A DNA stretch of 64,000 nt, taken from the NCBI RefSeq assembly GCF_008634025.1, contig NZ_PDCM01000001.1, positions 1,602,001-1,666,000 on the forward strand, given 5' to 3'. Position 1 is the stretch's first letter, and the number at the start of each line of letters is the position of its first letter. Origin of the DNA: Streptomyces albofaciens JCM 4342 (GTDB lineage: Bacteria > Actinomycetota > Actinomycetes > Streptomycetales > Streptomycetaceae). A program made the translations under genes and the position numbers. The notes below the pieces were generated by a model, which was not told the origin of the DNA, did no database searches, and worked only from the letters and a program-made list of their open reading frames with translations. Of the stretch, positions 40,916 to 50,615 are shown one piece after another.

Positions 40916-42820
40916 GTGGCAACCTTGGACGTACAACCCCGGCTCCTTGACGTTCTGTCCGCGCTGCGCGACCGCGTCGACGCCGCGCGCTTCCCGCTGC
41001 CACTGCCCGGCGCCGCCCGCGCCCGGCGTACCCGGTCCGAGTTGCTGGACCAGCTCGACGATTATGTGATGCCCCGGCTGCGCTCTCCTCAGGCCCCGCT
41101 GCTCGCGGTCGTCGGCGGATCGACCGGGGCCGGCAAGTCCACGCTGGTCAATTCGCTGGTCGGCCGCCGGGTCAGCGAGGCCGGTGTGCTGCGCCCGACG
41201 ACACGTACGCCGGTGCTCGTGTGCCATCCGGACGACCGGCACTGGTTCGCCGACCGGCGCGTACTGCCGCGGTTCACCCGGGTCCGGGTGCCCGAGCAGG
41301 ACGGCCCGGACGGCATGGACGCGTACGACGGTACGGAGGCGTACGACGGTACGGGACCGTACGACGGTACGGAGGCGTACGACGAGACGCGCCCGTACGA
41401 CGAGACAGGTCCGTACGACGGGACGGGGCCGTACGACGGGACGGGTCCGTACGACGCGACGTGCCCGTACGGCGGGGCAGGGGCGTATGAGGAGGGAGAG
41501 TCCCCGGCGGGCGGAAGGCCGGCTGCTGAGGGAGCGGCCGGGGGCGTGGCCGGGGGCGTGGCCGGCTCGGTGGGCGTGGCCCCTCTGCGGGTCGAGACGG
41601 ACCCGGCGCTCCCCAGCGGCCTGGCCCTCCTCGACGCACCGGACATCGATTCGCTCGTCGCGCGCAATCGTGAACTGGCCGCCGAGCTGATCTGCGCGGC
41701 CGACGTATGGGTTCTGGTCACCACCGCCGCCCGGTACGCGGACGCGGTGCCGTGGCACCTGCTGCGTACGGCGAAGGAGTACGACGTCACGCTGGTGACG
41801 GTGCTGGACCGGGTGCCGCACCAGATCGCCTCCGACATCTCGGCCCGGTACGCGGCCCTGCTGACCCGCGCGGGCCTCGGCGACGTGCCCCGCTTCACGA
41901 TCCCCGAACTGCCCGAGTCGGCCGGTGGCGGCAGTGGCCTGCTGCCCGCTACGGCGGTCGCGGCGCTGCGGCGCTGGCTGGAACGGCACGCCCAGGACAT
42001 CGCGGTACGGAACGCGGCGGCGGCCCGTACCACCGCCGGGGTCCTCGCCTCGCTGCGCTCCCGTATGCCCGCTCTCGCCGGCGCCTCCGCCGCCCAGCAC
42101 GCGGCCGCGCTGCGCCTGGCCGACCAGGTGGAGCAGGCGTACGAGGCGGCGGCGGCGCGGGTGCGGCGGGAGATCGAACAGGGGGAGGTGCTGTCCGGGG
42201 ACGCGCGGGCCCACTGGCGCGACCACGAACTCGGCGGCCGCCCCGACGAACTCCTGGACGCGCTCACCCACGGCCTCACCTCCCTGCTGCGCTGCGCCGT
42301 GGAACAGGCCGACGAACGGGCCGCCGAGGCCTGGGGCCGGGACCCCGCGTCGGCGGACGCGCCGCTGGCCGAGGCGGCGGACGCGACGGCCTCCGCCGCC
42401 CGCCTGGGCGTCGTCGTACGGCGCTGGCGGCGCTGCCTGGAGGAACTGGCGGAGGAGGGCGTACGGGAGGCGCGCGCGGCCCGCGGCGGGCGCGCGGGGC
42501 GCGGGACAGTGCGGGCCGGAGAACGGACCAAGGCCGCGGCCGACCCCGAAGAAGCGGCGGCCCTGCTGGCCACCACACTGCTGGGCGGCCGACGGGCCCG
42601 TACGGCGGGCGAGGCGCTCGCCGACCTGATGGGCGCTCAGGCAGGGGCGCGGCTGCGCGACCGGGGAAGCCGACTGCTCGAAACGTACCTTCAGCGCGCG
42701 CTGGACGGCGAACGGGAACGGCGCCTGGCGCCGCTGGAGTCGCTGGGCGTACGGCCGGACCACCAGGCCGCGCTGATCGCCGCGCTGTCTCAACTTCAGA
42801 AGGAGAGGGTGACGCGGTGA
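40916..42820 (+). CDS. Dynamin-like GTPase with hexapeptide-repeat insertion
   Basis: The 634-residue protein has a GTPase domain with G1 [10 protein letters not shown] (residues 67-76), a G2 threonine in RPTTRTPV, G3 LLDAPDIDS and a degenerate G4 ([10 protein letters not shown]), followed by long Ala/Arg/Glu-rich helices typical of dynamin-like proteins. Between G2 and G3 lies an insertion of about nine [12 protein letters not shown] hexapeptides (residues 137-190, 18-bp repeats at 41324-41485). The GTG at 40916 starts [21 protein letters not shown]; longer starts add unstructured sequence. The stop overlaps the next GTPase start (GTGA). I do not think these are the sporulation DynA/DynB, though function may be related. 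Confidence 0.78.
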   Translation: MATLDVQPRLLDVLSALRDRVDAARFPLPLPGAARARRTRSELLDQLDDYVMPRLRSPQAPLLAVVGGSTGAGKSTLVNSLVGRRVSEAGVLRPTTRTPVLVCHPDDRHWFADRRVLPRFTRVRVPEQDGPDGMDAYDGTEAYDGTGPYDGTEAYDETRPYDETGPYDGTGPYDGTGPYDATCPYGGAGAYEEGESPAGGRPAAEGAAGGVAGGVAGSVGVAPLRVETDPALPSGLALLDAPDIDSLVARNRELAAELICAADVWVLVTTAARYADAVPWHLLRTAKEYDVTLVTVLDRVPHQIASDISARYAALLTRAGLGDVPRFTIPELPESAGGGSGLLPATAVAALRRWLERHAQDIAVRNAAAARTTAGVLASLRSRMPALAGASAAQHAAALRLADQVEQAYEAAAARVRREIEQGEVLSGDARAHWRDHELGGRPDELLDALTHGLTSLLRCAVEQADERAAEAWGRDPASADAPLAEAADATASAARLGVVVRRWRRCLEELAEEGVREARAARGGRAGRGTVRAGERTKAAADPEEAAALLATTLLGGRRARTAGEALADLMGAQAGARLRDRGSRLLETYLQRALDGERERRLAPLESLGVRPDHQAALIAALSQLQKERVTR

Positions 42821-45564
42821 CTGCTTCTGTAGGGCGTTCTGAGGGGGAGTTCGGGAGGCGGCGGAGGGAGTGGGGGAATCATGGGGAGCGTGGAGAGTAC
42901 GGGGAGGGGGGCGGGGGGCCTACCGGGGCCCCGGTAGGGGCTCCCGAAGAGGCAGATTCGGCGAGTGTGGATTCGGCGGTACAGGGCGCACTGCGGGAGA
43001 CCGCGCCCAGGTGCGAGCCCGACGCGAGCCCGAACCCAAACCCGAACTCGAACCCGAGGCCGGGCCCGGACCCGATCCTGAGCCCGACCCCGCCCCTGAC
43101 CCCCGCCTCTGACGCCGACGCCGACGCCGACCCCGACACCGGCGCCTTCGCCCCCGCCCCCCAGCCCGCCCTGACCTCGGAAGTCACCGGACCGGACGCA
43201 CCGCACTCAGATGCCCCATCCCCGGGAACCGCCTCATCCCCGGGAACCGCCTCATCCCCGGGAACCGCCTCATCCCCGGGAACCGCCTCATCCCCGGGAA
43301 CCGCCTCACCTCCGGGAACCACCTCATCCCCGGGAACCGCCTCATCCTCAGGAACCGCCCCACCCCCGGAAACTGCCCCGTCTCAGGAAGCCGCCCCACC
43401 CCCGGATGTCGCCCCGTCCCCCAGCACCTCCGAAAGCCCCTCCTCCTGGGACGACGGTCTGATCGCCCGCCGTGCGAAAGGCGGCTCCGACGCGAAGTAC
43501 GCCGGCGGGCGCCGTCCCGCGTCCGAGTCGGGCGCGGCGGCGGAGTCCCGTGGCGGTGGGCGGCTTGAGTGGCGCGAATGGGCCGAGTCGCGGGAGTGGG
43601 ACGAGCGGGATCAGTGGCTCGCGCAGGACGAGTGGCTGGACGACGACGAGTGGCGCAGGCAGCGGGACTGGCAGGAGTGGGAGGACGAGGGGGAGAGCGA
43701 GCTCGAAGCCGTGCTGTCCGTACTGAAGGAGCCCGGGGAACCTGTGCAGGAGCCGCGGGGCAGACGGGATCGCCTGTCGGAGATGCAGGGGTACGGGCCC
43801 TCGCCCATCAGGCAGCGGCGGTCCCCGGCGGAGCGGCTGCGGCCGCGGCTGGACGCCCTGCGTGAGCTGATCGGGCTGTCCCGGACGCGGCTGGACGGGG
43901 CCACGCTGGCCGAGGCGGGGCGGGTGCTGGATGCGGCGGACGAGCGGTACCAGCTGTCCGGTGAGCACACCGTCGTCGCGGTCGCCGGCGCGACCGGAAG
44001 CGGCAAGTCGTCGCTGTTCAACGCGCTTGTGGGTGCGGACCGGTCGGACGTGGGCGCCCGTCGGCCGACGACCGCGGAACCGGTGGCCTGTGTGTGGTCC
44101 GGCGGCTGGCCGGGCGCGGAAGCGCTCCTGGACAGGCTCGGGGTGTCGGCGCGCCGCCGGTACGCGCCGGCGCCCGGCGCCCCCGTACTGCCCGGCCTTG
44201 TCCTCCTGGACCTGCCCGATCACGACTCGGCAGTCGTAGGGCACCGCGAGCAGGTCGACCGGATGCTGGAACTGGTGGACGCGGTGATCTGGGTCGTCGA
44301 CCCGGAGAAGTACGCGGACGCGGTGCTGCACGAAAGGTATCTGCGGCCGCTGGCGGGCCATGCCGAGGTCACGTTCGTCGTGCTCAACCAGGTGGACCGG
44401 CTGCCGGGGGACGCCGCCGTACAGGTGGTGGACGACCTGCGGCGGCTGCTGGACGAGGACGGGCTGGCCCTCGGGGAGCACGGCGAACCGGGCGCGGCCG
44501 TACTGGCGCTGTCGGCGGCCACGGGGGAGGGCGTCGGGGAACTGAGGGAGATGTTGCGGCAGTTCGTGGCGGAGCGGGGCGCCGCGGACCGGCGGCTGAC
44601 CGCGGACGTCGACGCGGCGGCGGGCCGGCTGTGGCCCGCGTACGTGGCGGACGGGCGGTACGGACTGACGGAACCGGCCCGGGAGGAGTTCGAGGACTGG
44701 CTCGCCGAGGCGGTCGGCGCCGGAGCGATGGGGCGCGCGGCGGAGCGCGACTGGCTGCGGCACGCGGAGCGGGCGTGCGGCACGCCCTGGCAGCGGCTAC
44801 GGCTGCGCAGACGGGCGGGGGCGCGTGGCCGGGCCGGACGGCCGGGCAGCGGGCGTACGGGCCTGGGGCGTACGAGTCCTGGTCGTACGAGTCCTGGCCG
44901 TACGGGGGCGTCGCGGCTGTGGCACCGGGACGCCTGTGCGGAGGTGGACGCCCGCACCGGCGTCGACACCGATGCGGGCGGGGGCGGGGCGCGTGCAACG
45001 GTGAGCGGCTGGGTTCCGGTGGACGGGCGGGCGACGGCGCGGCCGCTGGTGGAGCAGGCCGTACGGACCGTGGCGGGTGAGGCGTCGGAGGGGCTGCCCG
45101 GACCTTGGGCGCAGGCGGTGCGCGAGGCGGCGGCCCGGGGTGCCGAGGGGCTGCCGGAGGCGCTGGACCGGGCGGCGGCGGTCTCGGAGGGAGCCCTCCG
45201 GGCCGGGCCGCAGGTACGGCCGCGGTGGTGGTCGGTGGCCGCAGTGGTGCAGGGGATGCTGGCGTTGTTGCACGTCACCGGGGTGTTGTGGCTGCTGGCC
45301 GTGGCGGTGGGCGCGGCCGAGGCGGGCGAGTGGCTGTCCGCGCTGCTGGTGACGGCCGTCGGGATGGTGGGCGGCCCGGCGCTGTCGTGGGCGTGCGGCG
45401 TGGCGGGGCGCGGTCCGGCCCGCCGGTACGGCCAGGAGGCGGAGCGCCGGCTGCGTACGGCGGCGGCGGTCTGCGGACGTGCCGCGGTGCTGGAACCGGT
45501 CGCCGCCGAGCTGTTCCGCTACCGGGAGGTACGGGAGCAGTACGCGGTGGCGGCGGGGTTGTGA
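42817..45564 (+). CDS. YfjP-like membrane-associated GTPase with long disordered N-terminus
   Basis: The 915-residue protein has about 300 disordered residues first, including PGTASS hexapeptides (18-bp units at 43216-43350, five nearly identical copies and degenerate ones). A Trp/Asp/Glu-rich stretch follows, then a GTPase domain: G1 [16 protein letters not shown] (near residue 391), G2 [10 protein letters not shown]3 LDLPDHDS, G4 LNQVDRL and G5-like LSAATGEG. Two transmembrane helices near residues 810-860 anchor it. It overlaps the upstream GTPase by four bases, so the two products probably form a pair, as dynamin-like proteins often do. Confidence 0.8.
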   Translation: MTASVGRSEGEFGRRRREWGNHGERGEYGEGGGGPTGAPVGAPEEADSASVDSAVQGALRETAPRCEPDASPNPNPNSNPRPGPDPILSPTPPLTPASDADADADPDTGAFAPAPQPALTSEVTGPDAPHSDAPSPGTASSPGTASSPGTASSPGTASSPGTASPPGTTSSPGTASSSGTAPPPETAPSQEAAPPPDVAPSPSTSESPSSWDDGLIARRAKGGSDAKYAGGRRPASESGAAAESRGGGRLEWREWAESREWDERDQWLAQDEWLDDDEWRRQRDWQEWEDEGESELEAVLSVLKEPGEPVQEPRGRRDRLSEMQGYGPSPIRQRRSPAERLRPRLDALRELIGLSRTRLDGATLAEAGRVLDAADERYQLSGEHTVVAVAGATGSGKSSLFNALVGADRSDVGARRPTTAEPVACVWSGGWPGAEALLDRLGVSARRRYAPAPGAPVLPGLVLLDLPDHDSAVVGHREQVDRMLELVDAVIWVVDPEKYADAVLHERYLRPLAGHAEVTFVVLNQVDRLPGDAAVQVVDDLRRLLDEDGLALGEHGEPGAAVLALSAATGEGVGELREMLRQFVAERGAADRRLTADVDAAAGRLWPAYVADGRYGLTEPAREEFEDWLAEAVGAGAMGRAAERDWLRHAERACGTPWQRLRLRRRAGARGRAGRPGSGRTGLGRTSPGRTSPGRTGASRLWHRDACAEVDARTGVDTDAGGGGARATVSGWVPVDGRATARPLVEQAVRTVAGEASEGLPGPWAQAVREAAARGAEGLPEALDRAAAVSEGALRAGPQVRPRWWSVAAVVQGMLALLHVTGVLWLLAVAVGAAEAGEWLSALLVTAVGMVGGPALSWACGVAGRGPARRYGQEAERRLRTAAAVCGRAAVLEPVAAELFRYREVREQYAVAAGL

Positions 45565-45719
45565 GCGTGGGCGTGGCGGTGCGTCGGGATGTGATGCTCG
45601 GCCGGGATGTGATGCTCGGCCGGGGTGTGATGCTCGGCCGGGGTGTGATGCTCGGCCGGGGTGTGATGCTCGGCCAGGATGTGATGCTCGGCCAGGGTGT
45701 GATTTTCGATCGGGGGTGA
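45561..45719 (+). CDS. Possible 52-residue RDVMLG-repeat peptide
   Basis: The frame starts [14 protein letters not shown] at a GTG that shares GTGA with the stop of the preceding GTPase. It then repeats a six-residue (R/Q)(D/G)VMLG unit seven times before ending. Coupling is the only support; it may simply be a repeat array read by chance. Confidence 0.2.
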   Translation: MSVGVAVRRDVMLGRDVMLGRGVMLGRGVMLGRGVMLGQDVMLGQGVIFDRG

Positions 45720-46081
45720 GCCCGGCCGGGGGGCCGGCAGGAGGGCCTCAGCGGGCAGGAGCGCCTCGGCGGGGGCGAGCCCTGGCGGGGGGAGCCTCGG
45801 CGGGGCGCGTGCGAGCCCCGGCAGGAGGGCCTCGGCGGGCTGCGAGCCCCGGCAAGGCAGCTTCGGCGGAGTGCGAGCCCCGGCGGGGCAGCGCCGGCGG
45901 AGTGTGAGCCTCGGCCGGGCGTGAGTCCCGTCCGGGTGACGCAGTTGTCCACAACCCGGTGGTTACGCACAGGCTCCGGCGGGCTCCGGCGAATCCGTGC
46001 AGCATGGGTTCCACGCGAGCAGGCCCGGGACCGGGCCGGAGGCGGAGGGCCCGCCGGGGGCCCGCGACGGGGGAGTTGAGG
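45565..46081. repeat. 517-bp gap with 18-bp tandem repeats
   Basis: Seven copies of an 18-bp unit (GTGATGCTCGGCCGGGGT) lie at 45586-45712. They are read in frame by a small ORF 45561-45719 whose GTG overlaps the stop of the GTPase gene. A second array of GAGCCCCGGC/GAGCCTCGGC-like units runs from about 45720 to 45930. No established gene is present. Confidence 0.85.
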
Positions 46082-46825
46082 ATGATGTACGACACGATGG
46101 TGACGCTGGTGGGGAACGCCGCGACGGCGGTGGAGCACCGGCAGACCACGGCGGGCATTTCGATGGCGCGGTTCCGCCTGGCGACATCCGCACGGCGCTG
46201 GGACAAGGAGCGCGGCTGCTGGGTCGACGGGGACCCGAGCTTCTACACGGTCCGCGCGTGGCGGGCGCTCGCGGACAACGTCGCGGCGTCGGTCTCACGC
46301 GGTGAACCACTCGTCGTACACGGCCGCATGCGGGTGTGGGACCGGGAACTGCCCGAGGACAAGGGCGGACAGCGGCGGGTGTCGGTCGAGGTCGATGCGG
46401 TGGCGGTCGGACACGACCTGACGCGCGGCACCTCCGCGTTCCGCCGGGCCAACCGGCCGCGTATGGAGGCGATGGTGCCGTCCGCCGAAGCCTGGGCGCC
46501 CGACGCTCGGACAGCGGTGCCACCGGTTGCATCGTCTCCGCACGGAGCGGCACCGCATGTGCCGCCGGGGGATCGCGCACTGGCCGAACCCGAATGGGCG
46601 TCCCCGGATCCGCCGGACGGTGCGGTCCCCGGAGCGGCGGCGACCGGCAACACGGCCGAACCGATGGCCGAACCGATGGCCGGGGCGAAGCCCGGAGCCA
46701 CGGGCGGCAGCGGCCCGCCTCAGGGCACGGCCGCCGAATTGGGCGACAAGTCGGCGCCAGGCGTGGACGACTGCCGTGCACCGGACCCAATCACCGCGTC
46801 AGAGACCGCTGTTGCCGGGGCCTGA
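46082..46825 (+). CDS. Single-stranded DNA-binding protein, SsbB-type paralogue
   Basis: The 247-residue protein has an N-terminal OB fold of SSB type (residues 1-115): MVTLVGNAATAVEHRQT, ARFRLATSARRWDKE, FYTVRAWRALADNVAASVSRGEPLVVHGR and RRVSVEVDAVAVGHDL. The rest is a disordered Pro/Ala-rich tail. It does not end in the acidic DDDIPF-type tip that recruits partners in the housekeeping SSB. Streptomyces carry a second SSB (SsbB) reported to act in chromosome segregation during sporulation, and this matches that type. GGGAG lies a few bases before the ATG. Confidence 0.85.
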   Translation: MMYDTMVTLVGNAATAVEHRQTTAGISMARFRLATSARRWDKERGCWVDGDPSFYTVRAWRALADNVAASVSRGEPLVVHGRMRVWDRELPEDKGGQRRVSVEVDAVAVGHDLTRGTSAFRRANRPRMEAMVPSAEAWAPDARTAVPPVASSPHGAAPHVPPGDRALAEPEWASPDPPDGAVPGAAATGNTAEPMAEPMAGAKPGATGGSGPPQGTAAELGDKSAPGVDDCRAPDPITASETAVAGA

Positions 46826-47164
46826 CAATGCGTAATCGGAGCGCCACCGGGAGCCGTCGCTTTACCACTTCCGGTGCCGTCCCGGCCACCTCGGTGTGCG
46901 ATACGCCTGAGAAGGCGTCAGTGCCCGGAAAGTCCCGGAGATTTGTCGATAATGCCAGGTCAAGGGGGGTGCAGTCGGTAACGATTGTGATTCGGATCGC
47001 TTATGGGACGGTATTCCGGGGGACCCTGTTACGCCCGCTCTCTAGGATCCGTCGGGTACTCACGAGTACTCACGGGGGCTGATGTATTCGGCTTTTGAGT
47101 TCCTTGGGTTCATTCCGGCGAGGCCTCTCCCCAATCGATCCCGCCTCGCCCAGAGGGGAAATTC
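46826..47164. other. 339-bp promoter region of the thioester wall protein
   Basis: No gene is seen. The region is AT-richer than average and contains the 11-bp direct repeat TACTCACGAGT/TACTCACGGGG at about 47057-47080 and the Shine-Dalgarno AGAGGGGA just before 47165. No unambiguous -35/-10 pair could be fixed. Confidence 0.45.
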
Positions 47165-48571
47165 ATGATTTCAGTGAAGAGGCGGGGCGCAGCCCGCCTT
47201 GCCGCCGCGGTCCTGGCGTCGGGCCTGGTCGCGGCGGGTGCGATAGCGACCGCGGGTCCGGCTGCCGCGGACGATGCGACGCCCGCTCACGGGGGCGCCA
47301 GCGCGACGCTGGACGGTCTGAAGACCTACGGCCAGGCGGTGCTCCACGCCAACGGCCACGACCAGCAGATCGGCGCCGGGCTCTTCGAGATGAAGGTCGA
47401 CAACGGCGGCACCCTCCAGACGTACTGCATCGACATCAGCACGCCGACGCAGCAGATGGCGAAGTACCAGGAGGTGCCCTGGAGCGCGTCCTCGCTGCAC
47501 GACAACAAGGACGCCGGCAAGATCCGCTGGATCCTGCAGAACTCGTACCCCCAGGTGAACGACCTGGCCTCGCTTGCCAAGAAGGCCGGTGCGCCGAGCC
47601 TGAGCGAGAAGACCGCTGCTGCCGGTACGCAGGTCGCGATCTGGCGCTTCTCCGACCACGTGAAGGTCGACGCGCTCGACCCCGCGGCCGAGAAGCTCGC
47701 CGACTACCTGGAGAAGAGCGCGCAGAGCCTCAGCGAGCCCGAGGCCTCGCTGAAGCTGGACCCGCCGGCCGTCTCCGGCAAGTCCGGCAGCAAGCTGGGC
47801 CCGGTCACCGTGCACACCAACGCCGGCAGCGTGACCGTCTCCCCGGGTGCCGGTGCCCCCGCCGGTGTGAAGGTGGTCGGCGCGGACGGCAAGCCCGTCA
47901 CCAAGGCGTCCAACGGCACCCAGCTCTTCTTCGACGTGCCGGCCGGTGCCAAGGACGGCGCCATGTCGCTGACCGCCCAGGCCGCCACGAAGGTGTCGGT
48001 CGGCCGGGCCTTCACCGGCAGCGTCGGCCGCGTCAAGAGCCAGACCATGATCCTGGCCGGCTCCAGCGAGTCCACCGCGACCGCGACCGCCACCGCCTCC
48101 TGGAAGAAGCAGGGCGCGGCCCCGGCCGTGACCGCGGAGAAGAACTGCGCCAAGGGCGGCGTGGACGTCACGGCCAGCAACAAGGGTGACGCGCCGTTCC
48201 GCTTCCAGCTCTCCGGCAAGGAGCACGTGATCGCGCCGGGCAAGTCCGAGACGATCACCGTCCCGGTCGGCGAGGACCAGGCGTACGAGATCACGGTCAA
48301 GGGCGAGGGCGGCTTCACGAAGACCTTCACCGGGGTCCTCGACTGCAAGACCGCCGGTACCACCCCCGGTAAGCCCTCGTCGCAGCCCAGCCCGGCCACG
48401 GCCGGCGGCAGCAGCGCCGGCACCAGCGGCACCACCGGCGGCGGCGACCTGGCCGAGACCGGCTCCAGCAGCGCCACCCCGGTGATCGCGGGCGTCGCGG
48501 TCGCGCTGGTCGTGGTCGGCGGCGGCGCGGTCTTCTTCCTCCGTAAGAAGAAGGCGGGCGTCACCCAGTAA
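47165..48571 (+). CDS. Sortase-anchored surface protein with Cys-Gln thioester (TQXA) domain
   Basis: The 468-residue protein has a signal peptide (cleavage near GPAAADD, residues 31-37). Next is a thioester domain with the bond-forming Cys in TYCID (C88) and Gln in the TQVA motif (Q156), two beta-sandwich domains, a Ser/Thr/Gly-rich linker, and a sorting signal: LAETG (residues 429-433), hydrophobic helix, and RKKK tail. LAxTG is the preference of class E sortases. Internal thioesters of this family bind covalently to host or surface ligands in Gram-positive adhesins. The partner in a soil actinomycete is unknown. A strong hairpin follows the gene. Confidence 0.92.
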   Translation: MISVKRRGAARLAAAVLASGLVAAGAIATAGPAAADDATPAHGGASATLDGLKTYGQAVLHANGHDQQIGAGLFEMKVDNGGTLQTYCIDISTPTQQMAKYQEVPWSASSLHDNKDAGKIRWILQNSYPQVNDLASLAKKAGAPSLSEKTAAAGTQVAIWRFSDHVKVDALDPAAEKLADYLEKSAQSLSEPEASLKLDPPAVSGKSGSKLGPVTVHTNAGSVTVSPGAGAPAGVKVVGADGKPVTKASNGTQLFFDVPAGAKDGAMSLTAQAATKVSVGRAFTGSVGRVKSQTMILAGSSESTATATATASWKKQGAAPAVTAEKNCAKGGVDVTASNKGDAPFRFQLSGKEHVIAPGKSETITVPVGEDQAYEITVKGEGGFTKTFTGVLDCKTAGTTPGKPSSQPSPATAGGSSAGTSGTTGGGDLAETGSSSATPVIAGVAVALVVVGGGAVFFLRKKKAGVTQ

Positions 48572-48945
48572 TCACGGCGCGTACGTCATCCGGCCGCCGA
48601 GGTGCGGTAGCAACCCGGTGGCCGGACCGGCGTGGCCCGGATGATCAGCAGAACACGCACCGCCCTCCGTGGCCGAGCCGAAACCGCTCCTCGGCCACGG
48701 AGGGCGGTCGTCGTTTCCCGGCCCCGGCCCCGGCCCGGCTCCGGGCCCTTCTTCCGATCATGGGACCCCGGACCTCGCCCCCGGTCCCACCCCGACGATC
48801 CCGCCCCGTGAGGTACTCGTTTCCATCGTGGGCTGGCCGTACGGCAAGATGGGGTGTATCTGCCCTCGCGCGGCGGAGCCGCTCATCGGCCCACGCGGCG
48901 GAGCCGCATTGACCATGACAGATCCAGACTGCCGGACGGTTTCTC
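48572..48945. other. 374-bp gap upstream of ettA
   Basis: The gap contains the terminator at 48659-48708 and then GC-rich sequence. TTGACC at 48909-48914 could be a -35 for ettA, but no matching -10 was found. No gene is supported. Confidence 0.5.
48659..48708 (+). terminator. Strong hairpin terminator
   Basis: A perfect 19-bp inverted repeat (arms 48659-48677 and 48690-48708, 12-nt loop) lies 88 bp after the thioester protein gene. Confidence 0.85.
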
Positions 48946-50610
48946 TTGGCTGAGTACATCTACACGATGCGCAAGACGCGCAAGGCGCACGGCGACAAGG
49001 TCATCCTTGACGACGTGACGCTGAGCTTCCTGCCTGGCGCGAAGATCGGTGTCGTGGGGCCCAACGGCGCCGGCAAGTCGACGGTGCTGAAGATCATGGC
49101 CGGTCTTGAGCAGCCGTCGAACGGCGACGCGTTCCTGACCCCGGGCTTCACCGTCGGGATGCTCCTCCAGGAGCCGCCGCTGGACGAGTCCAAGACGGTC
49201 CTGGAAAACGTCCAGGACGGCGCCCGCGAGATCATGGACAAGCTCAAGCGCTTCAACGAGGTCGCCGAGCTGATGGCGACCGACTACTCCGACGCGCTGA
49301 TGGAGGAGATGGGCAAGCTCCAGGAGGACCTGGACCACGCCAACGCCTGGGACCTGGACACCCAGCTGGAGCAGGCCATGGACGCGCTGGGCTGCCCGCC
49401 CGGCGACTGGCCGGTCACCAACCTCTCCGGTGGTGAGCGCCGCCGCGTCGCGCTGTGCAAGCTGCTGCTGGAGGCCCCCGACCTGCTGCTCCTCGACGAG
49501 CCCACCAACCACCTGGACGCCGAGTCCGTGCAGTGGCTGGAGCAGCACCTCGCCCAGTACGCCGGCACCGTCGTCGCCGTCACCCACGACCGGTACTTCC
49601 TCGACAACGTGGCCGAGTGGATCCTGGAGCTGGACCGCGGCCGCGCGATCGCCTACGAGGGCAACTACTCCACGTACCTGGACAAGAAGGCCGCCCGCCT
49701 GAAGGTCGAGGGCCAGAAGGACGCCAAGCGTGCGAAGCGTCTGAAGGAAGAGCTGGAGTGGGTCCGCTCCAACGCCAAGGGCCGCCAGGCCAAGTCCAAG
49801 TCCCGTCTGTCCCGTTACGAGGAGATGGCGGCCGAGGCGGAGAAGACCCGGAAGCTGGACTTCGAGGAGATCCAGATTCCGCCGGGCCCGCGTCTGGGCA
49901 ACGTCGTCGTCGAGGTCGAGCACCTGAACAAGGCGTTCGGCGACAAGGTCCTCATCGACGACCTGTCGTTCACCCTCCCGCGCAACGGCATCGTCGGCGT
50001 CATCGGCCCGAACGGCGCCGGCAAGACCACGCTGTTCAAGATGATCCAGGGCCTGGAGGAGCCGGACTCCGGCCAGATCAAGGTCGGCGAGACGGTCAAG
50101 GTCTCCTACGTCGACCAGAACCGCTCCAACATCGACCCCAAGAAGACCCTCTGGGCCGTGGTGTCGGACGAGCTGGACTACATCAACGTCGGCCAGGTCG
50201 AGATGCCGTCCCGCGCCTACGTCTCGGCGTTCGGCTTCAAGGGCCCGGACCAGCAGAAGCCGGCCGGCGTGCTGTCCGGCGGTGAGCGCAACCGCCTGAA
50301 CCTGGCGCTGACCCTCAAGCAGGGCGGCAACCTGCTGCTCCTCGACGAGCCGACCAACGACCTGGACGTCGAGACCCTGTCCTCGCTGGAGAACGCGCTG
50401 CTGGAGTTCCCCGGCTGCGCCGTGGTCGTCTCCCACGACCGCTGGTTCCTGGACCGCGTCGCCACGCACATCCTGGCGTACGAGGGCGACTCCAAGTGGT
50501 TCTGGTTCGAGGGCAACTTCGAGTCGTACGAGAAGAACAAGGTCGAGCGCCTGGGCCCGGACGCGGCCCGTCCGCACCGCGCCACGTACAAGAAGCTCAC
50601 CCGGGGCTGA
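48946..50610 (+). CDS. ettA: Energy-dependent translational throttle protein EttA (ABC-F)
   Basis: The 554-residue soluble ABC-F ATPase has two nucleotide-binding domains. Walker A is GPNGAGKS (residues 38-45) and GPNGAGKT (about 354-361), the signature is LSGGERRRVAL and LSGGERNRLNL, and Walker B is LLLLDEPTNHLD and LLLLDEPTNDLD. The linker between them is the charged P-site tRNA interaction motif, with the conserved RSNAKGRQAKSKSRL region. EttA binds the ribosomal E site and gates the first peptide bond according to ATP/ADP. The start is TTG with a poor Shine-Dalgarno; the N-terminus MAEYIYTMRK is that of the family. Confidence 0.96.
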   Translation: MAEYIYTMRKTRKAHGDKVILDDVTLSFLPGAKIGVVGPNGAGKSTVLKIMAGLEQPSNGDAFLTPGFTVGMLLQEPPLDESKTVLENVQDGAREIMDKLKRFNEVAELMATDYSDALMEEMGKLQEDLDHANAWDLDTQLEQAMDALGCPPGDWPVTNLSGGERRRVALCKLLLEAPDLLLLDEPTNHLDAESVQWLEQHLAQYAGTVVAVTHDRYFLDNVAEWILELDRGRAIAYEGNYSTYLDKKAARLKVEGQKDAKRAKRLKEELEWVRSNAKGRQAKSKSRLSRYEEMAAEAEKTRKLDFEEIQIPPGPRLGNVVVEVEHLNKAFGDKVLIDDLSFTLPRNGIVGVIGPNGAGKTTLFKMIQGLEEPDSGQIKVGETVKVSYVDQNRSNIDPKKTLWAVVSDELDYINVGQVEMPSRAYVSAFGFKGPDQQKPAGVLSGGERNRLNLALTLKQGGNLLLLDEPTNDLDVETLSSLENALLEFPGCAVVVSHDRWFLDRVATHILAYEGDSKWFWFEGNFESYEKNKVERLGPDAARPHRATYKKLTRG

Positions 50611-50615
50611 GCCGC

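Noticed and set aside
40916..45564. Assignment of the GTPase pair as the sporulation dynamins DynA/DynB
   Set aside because: The size, insertions and the SSB and ettA neighbours do not match what I recall of the dyn operon, so no symbol was given.
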